The notes beneath the pieces were generated by a model. That model saw only the letters and a list, made by a program, of their open reading frames with translations, had not been told where the DNA came from and did no database searches. Source: Faecimorpha sp963627615 (GTDB taxonomy: Bacteria > Bacillota > Clostridia > Lachnospirales > Bianqueaceae). Taken from it: DNA of 18,774 bases. The stretch covers positions 1 to 18,774 of the forward strand of contig CAVGBV010000052.1 in NCBI GenBank assembly GCA_963627615.1. Reading direction: 5' to 3'. The position numbers and the translations under genes are program-made. Below are positions 16,275-18,774 of this stretch, in pieces; position 1 is the stretch's first letter, and every line of letters starts with the position of its first letter.

Positions 16275-18019
16275 CAGTCTTCACTTCCTTTCTGCTGAGA
16301 TTCGTAGATACCTCGATAAAAATCAGAGTTTTTCATCAAGGTCTCATGGTCGCCCACACAGGCAGGCTGACCGTTTTCCATGACGATAATGATATCAGAA
16401 TCCTGAATAGAGGAGATACGCTGCGCAATGATCAATTTGGTCGTCCCAGGAATCTCTTCCTTAAAGGCCCTGCGGATCATAGCATCCGTACGGGTATCCA
16501 CCGCGGAAGTAGAATCGTCCAGGATCAGGATCTTAGGCTTTTTTAACAGGGCCCGCGCGATGCACAGCCGCTGCTTCTGTCCGCCGGAAACATTGCTGCC
16601 GCCCTGCTCGATATGCGTGTCGTAGCCATCCGGGAAGGCGGTGATGAATTCATCGGCACAGGCCAGCTTGCAGGCATGCACCAGCTCTTCATCCGTAGCG
16701 TTGGCATTCCCCCAGCGCAGATTCTCCTTGATAGAACCGGAGAATAGGGTATTCTTCTGCAGAACCATGGCCACATTGTCCCGGAGAACCTCCAGGTCGT
16801 AATTTTTCACATCAATGCCGCCAACCTTGACACTGCCTTCCGTAACATCATACAGTCTGGGAATCAACTGCACCAGGGTGCTTTTGGAGGAACCGGTAGA
16901 ACCCAGAATACCCACGGTAGCGCCGCTTGGAATATGCAGATTAACATTCTGCAGTGCGGGACGCTTCGCTTTCTGAGAGTAGCGGAAGGAAACATTCTCA
17001 AAGTCGATGGAGCCGTCCGGCACTTCCTCAACCGCGTTCTCCGGGGAAGTCAGATTCGGCTCCTCCGTCAGGATCTCATAACAACGGCGCATCGGAGCCT
17101 GAGACATGATCACCATGACAAAGACCATGGACAGCATCATCAGACTGCTAAGGATCTGCGTTGTGTAGGTAAACATGGAGCTGAGCTCACCTGTCGTCAG
17201 CCCCAGTGCCGCATTGTTGCCGGAGGCAACCACCATCTTGGCGCCCATCCAGGAGATAACCAGAATGCAGGCATAGACGCAGATCTGCATGGCAGGCGAG
17301 TTAATCGCCAGAATGTGTTCCGCCTTGCAGAAGTCATTGTAGATGGACTTGGAAATGGACTTGAACTTACTGACCTCTTTGTCTTCTCTTACAAAGCTCT
17401 TGACCACACGGATACCATGGACATTTTCCTGAACCACCGTATTCAGACGGTCATAGGTCTTAAATACCCGGTCAAAGATCTTAAAGACAAACGGCACGAT
17501 TCCCAGCAGTACAAGCGCCAGAATCGGAATGGCGATGAAGTACACGGTGCTGAGCTTGGGACTGATCCGCAGAGAAGATACCGTGGCCAATATCAACATC
17601 ATAGGACAGCGGATAGCCATACGGATCATCATCTGGAAGGCCATCTGAATATTGGCTACATCCGATGTCAGTCTCGTGACGATGGACGCGGATGAAAACT
17701 TATCAATGTTGGAAAAGCTGAAATCCTGCACTCGGTAATACATGTCGTGGCGCAGATTCCTGGCGAAACCAGTGGCCGCCTTGGATGCGTAATCCGCGGA
17801 CATACATCCAAAGAATAAAGAGACCAGGGCGCACAGCAGCAGCTGCAATGCCTTCTGCCATACAACCGTCATATTCCCCATGGCAATGCCGTAATCATAC
17901 AGATCCGCCATGACCAGAGGGATTGTCACCTCCATAGCGACCTCGCCAATCATACAGACGGGGCTGACCAGTGCCGTCCACTTATACTCGCGCAGGCACT
18001 TGGCAAAACGCTTTATCAT
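16274..18019 (-). CDS. ABC exporter half-transporter, degenerate ATP-site subunit
   Basis: A 581-residue membrane-ATPase fusion, first half of the heterodimeric exporter. About six helices span residues 15-310. The nucleotide domain departs from consensus: Walker A GSTGSSKST (373-381, Ser where Gly usually precedes the Lys), Walker B ILILDD with Asp instead of the catalytic Glu (D502), and Gln instead of His in the H-loop (IIAQR, Q533). The signature VSGGQ (477-481) is canonical. This is the TM287/BmrC-like pattern: one weak and one active ATP site per dimer. Its start overlaps the MarR stop by 4 bases (ATGA), with AAAGGAGG upstream inside the MarR gene. It forms one operon with the regulator and the second half. 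Confidence 0.9.
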   Translation of the reverse strand: MIKRFAKCLREYKWTALVSPVCMIGEVAMEVTIPLVMADLYDYGIAMGNMTVVWQKALQLLLCALVSLFFGCMSADYASKAATGFARNLRHDMYYRVQDFSFSNIDKFSSASIVTRLTSDVANIQMAFQMMIRMAIRCPMMLILATVSSLRISPKLSTVYFIAIPILALVLLGIVPFVFKIFDRVFKTYDRLNTVVQENVHGIRVVKSFVREDKEVSKFKSISKSIYNDFCKAEHILAINSPAMQICVYACILVISWMGAKMVVASGNNAALGLTTGELSSMFTYTTQILSSLMMLSMVFVMVIMSQAPMRRCYEILTEEPNLTSPENAVEEVPDGSIDFENVSFRYSQKAKRPALQNVNLHIPSGATVGILGSTGSSKSTLVQLIPRLYDVTEGSVKVGGIDVKNYDLEVLRDNVAMVLQKNTLFSGSIKENLRWGNANATDEELVHACKLACADEFITAFPDGYDTHIEQGGSNVSGGQKQRLCIARALLKKPKILILDDSTSAVDTRTDAMIRRAFKEEIPGTTKLIIAQRISSIQDSDIIIVMENGQPACVGDHETLMKNSDFYRGIYESQQKGSED

Positions 18020-18465
18020 TTTTGTAATTCCTCCTTTTCTAGATCAAAGTCTGGGGCTACATTATGCAGCGCCCGGAGCAAAAAACTCCGGAACAGCGCT
18101 TCTTCCTCCGGAGCAAACCCCTCCAAAACCTTCTTATCGCCGTTTTGGATAACAGCGCGCATCGCTTCATCGCATTGCTGTCCTTTGGGCAGAACATAAA
18201 CAAGCTTCCGCCGCCGGTCCTCTGGATCCTCCCTCAAAGCAATGAACTCTTTCTTTTCCAGGCGAGCCAGCAGTCCCGAAACCGTGGGATGGCTCAGATG
18301 AAAACGCTCTTCGATATCCTTGGCGCAAGGCGGCGTTGGGCATTGAACAAGATACCCTATGATATGTCCCTGAGAAAAAGTCAAATCCATGCCTGCAAGT
18401 GCCTGATCCATCTGGCGTCCCATTGCACAGTCCAGATTGCGGAAGATACGGCCAAAGGTAACCAA
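18016..18465 (-). CDS. MarR-family transcriptional regulator
   Basis: A 149-residue regulator with a winged helix-turn-helix: the recognition region is CAKDIEERFHLSHPTVSGLL (about 47-66), followed by the MarR wing with EDPEDRRRK. The start is TTG at 18465, placed 8 bases after AGGAGG; an ATG nearby is in another frame. It is the first gene of the operon and overlaps the first exporter half by 4 bases. A perfect palindrome covers the likely transcription start just upstream, so it probably represses its own operon and is released by an exported or related compound (inferred from family behaviour). Confidence 0.9.
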   Translation of the reverse strand: MVTFGRIFRNLDCAMGRQMDQALAGMDLTFSQGHIIGYLVQCPTPPCAKDIEERFHLSHPTVSGLLARLEKKEFIALREDPEDRRRKLVYVLPKGQQCDEAMRAVIQNGDKKVLEGFAPEEEALFRSFLLRALHNVAPDFDLEKEELQK

Positions 18466-18478
18466 TTCATCACCCTCC

Positions 18479-18502
18479 TATTATGTAGCAAGCTACATAA
18501 TA
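18479..18502. promoter_or_regulatory. MarR operator palindrome
   Basis: TATTATGTAGC-AA-GCTACATAATA is a perfect 11-base inverted repeat with a 2-base centre. It sits directly after the -10 box and just ahead of the MarR ribosome site, the classic place for autorepression. Confidence 0.82.
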
Positions 18503-18529
18503 TTTTAGCAGATTTTTTTCAAATTGCAA
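18502..18529 (-). promoter_or_regulatory. Promoter of marR-exporter operon
   Basis: TTGCAA (18524-18529), a 16-base spacer and TAAAAT (18502-18507) on the minus strand. The -10 box touches the operator. Confidence 0.65.
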
Positions 18530-18580
18530 GGAGGATTTTTATTTTTAACAATTCGTTCAAAAACAGAGGATGACAAAACA

Positions 18581-18614
18581 AAACCGTCTGAATATTAACT
18601 TATTCAGACGGTTT
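18581..18614 (-). terminator. Terminator of tRNA operon
   Basis: AAACCGTCTGAAT and ATTCAGACGGTTT form a 13-base perfect stem with an 8-base loop. Minus-strand transcripts from the tRNA genes then meet TTTTGTTTTG. It lies 6 bases beyond the tRNA-fMet 3' end. Confidence 0.85.
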
Positions 18615-18620
18615 CTTAAA

Positions 18621-18694
<74 letters not shown>

Positions 18695-18701
18695 ATAATA
18701 T

Positions 18702-18719
18702 CTGATGTAAAAACATCAG
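18702..18719. other. Hairpin between the two tRNA genes
   Basis: CTGATGT-AAAA-ACATCAG is a perfect 7-base stem with a 4-base loop, set in the 29-base spacer between tRNA-Tyr and tRNA-fMet. On the transcribed strand the loop is T-rich. It may mark a processing site. It is not followed by a T-run, so it is probably not a terminator. Confidence 0.55.
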
Positions 18720-18723
18720 TGAG

Positions 18724-18774
18724 TGGGGGAAGGTGGATTCGAACCACCGAAAGCACAGCTAACAGATTTACAGT
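18724..18774 (-). tRNA. tRNA-Tyr (GTA), 3' part cut by window edge
   Basis: The visible 51 bases begin in the anticodon loop (CTGTAAA, anticodon GTA), then show the long variable arm of type II tRNAs (TTAGCTGTGCTTTC), a T-arm (GGTGG-TTCGAAT-CCACC) and the acceptor 3' strand TTCCCCC-A. No CCA is encoded. The 5' half lies outside the window. Confidence 0.9.

Overview
The window looks like a contig from a low-GC Gram-positive anaerobe of the class Clostridia, most likely Lachnospiraceae-like. The grounds are strong AGGAGG ribosome sites, a tryptophan T-box leader, sigma-A-like promoters, paired LmrCD/BmrCD-type exporters and tRNA genes without an encoded CCA. Assignment to a genus is not possible from the sequence alone. 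The assembly is a draft: a run of 79 N interrupts one gene at 13337-13415.

Layout from left to right. Positions 1-292 hold four tandem copies of a roughly 74-base unit with a conserved inverted repeat, abutting the end of an ABC transporter operon. Positions 285-3280 (minus strand) form a tryptophan-responsive unit: promoter, T-box leader with a probable TGG specifier, lipoprotein, permease and ATPase, best matched to TrpXYZ. Divergent from it is an IlvD/Edd-family dehydratase at 3375-5123, with its own promoter and terminator. Positions 5177-10739 form a regulated export module: a TetR regulator facing, across three evenly spaced operators, a two-gene operon encoding an MMPL/RND-family transporter and a large secreted coiled-coil protein built of L-x-x-G heptads.

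Positions 10751-14220 hold one AT-rich minus-strand gene, interrupted by the N run. It joins an SF1 (UvrD-like) helicase, a PD-(D/E)XK nuclease module, a DnaQ-like exonuclease module and a helix-hairpin-helix region. It has its own promoter, is flanked by terminators of neighbouring units, and looks compositionally foreign. This is the most interesting item in the window: a candidate single-protein DNA-processing or defence factor.

Positions 14373-18529 form a MarR-controlled operon for a heterodimeric multidrug-type ABC exporter with one degenerate and one canonical ATP site, preceded by a perfect palindromic operator. The right end holds an initiator tRNA-fMet gene and part of a tRNA-Tyr gene (minus strand) with a strong terminator.

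All functional assignments rest on reading motifs by eye. No database search was run.
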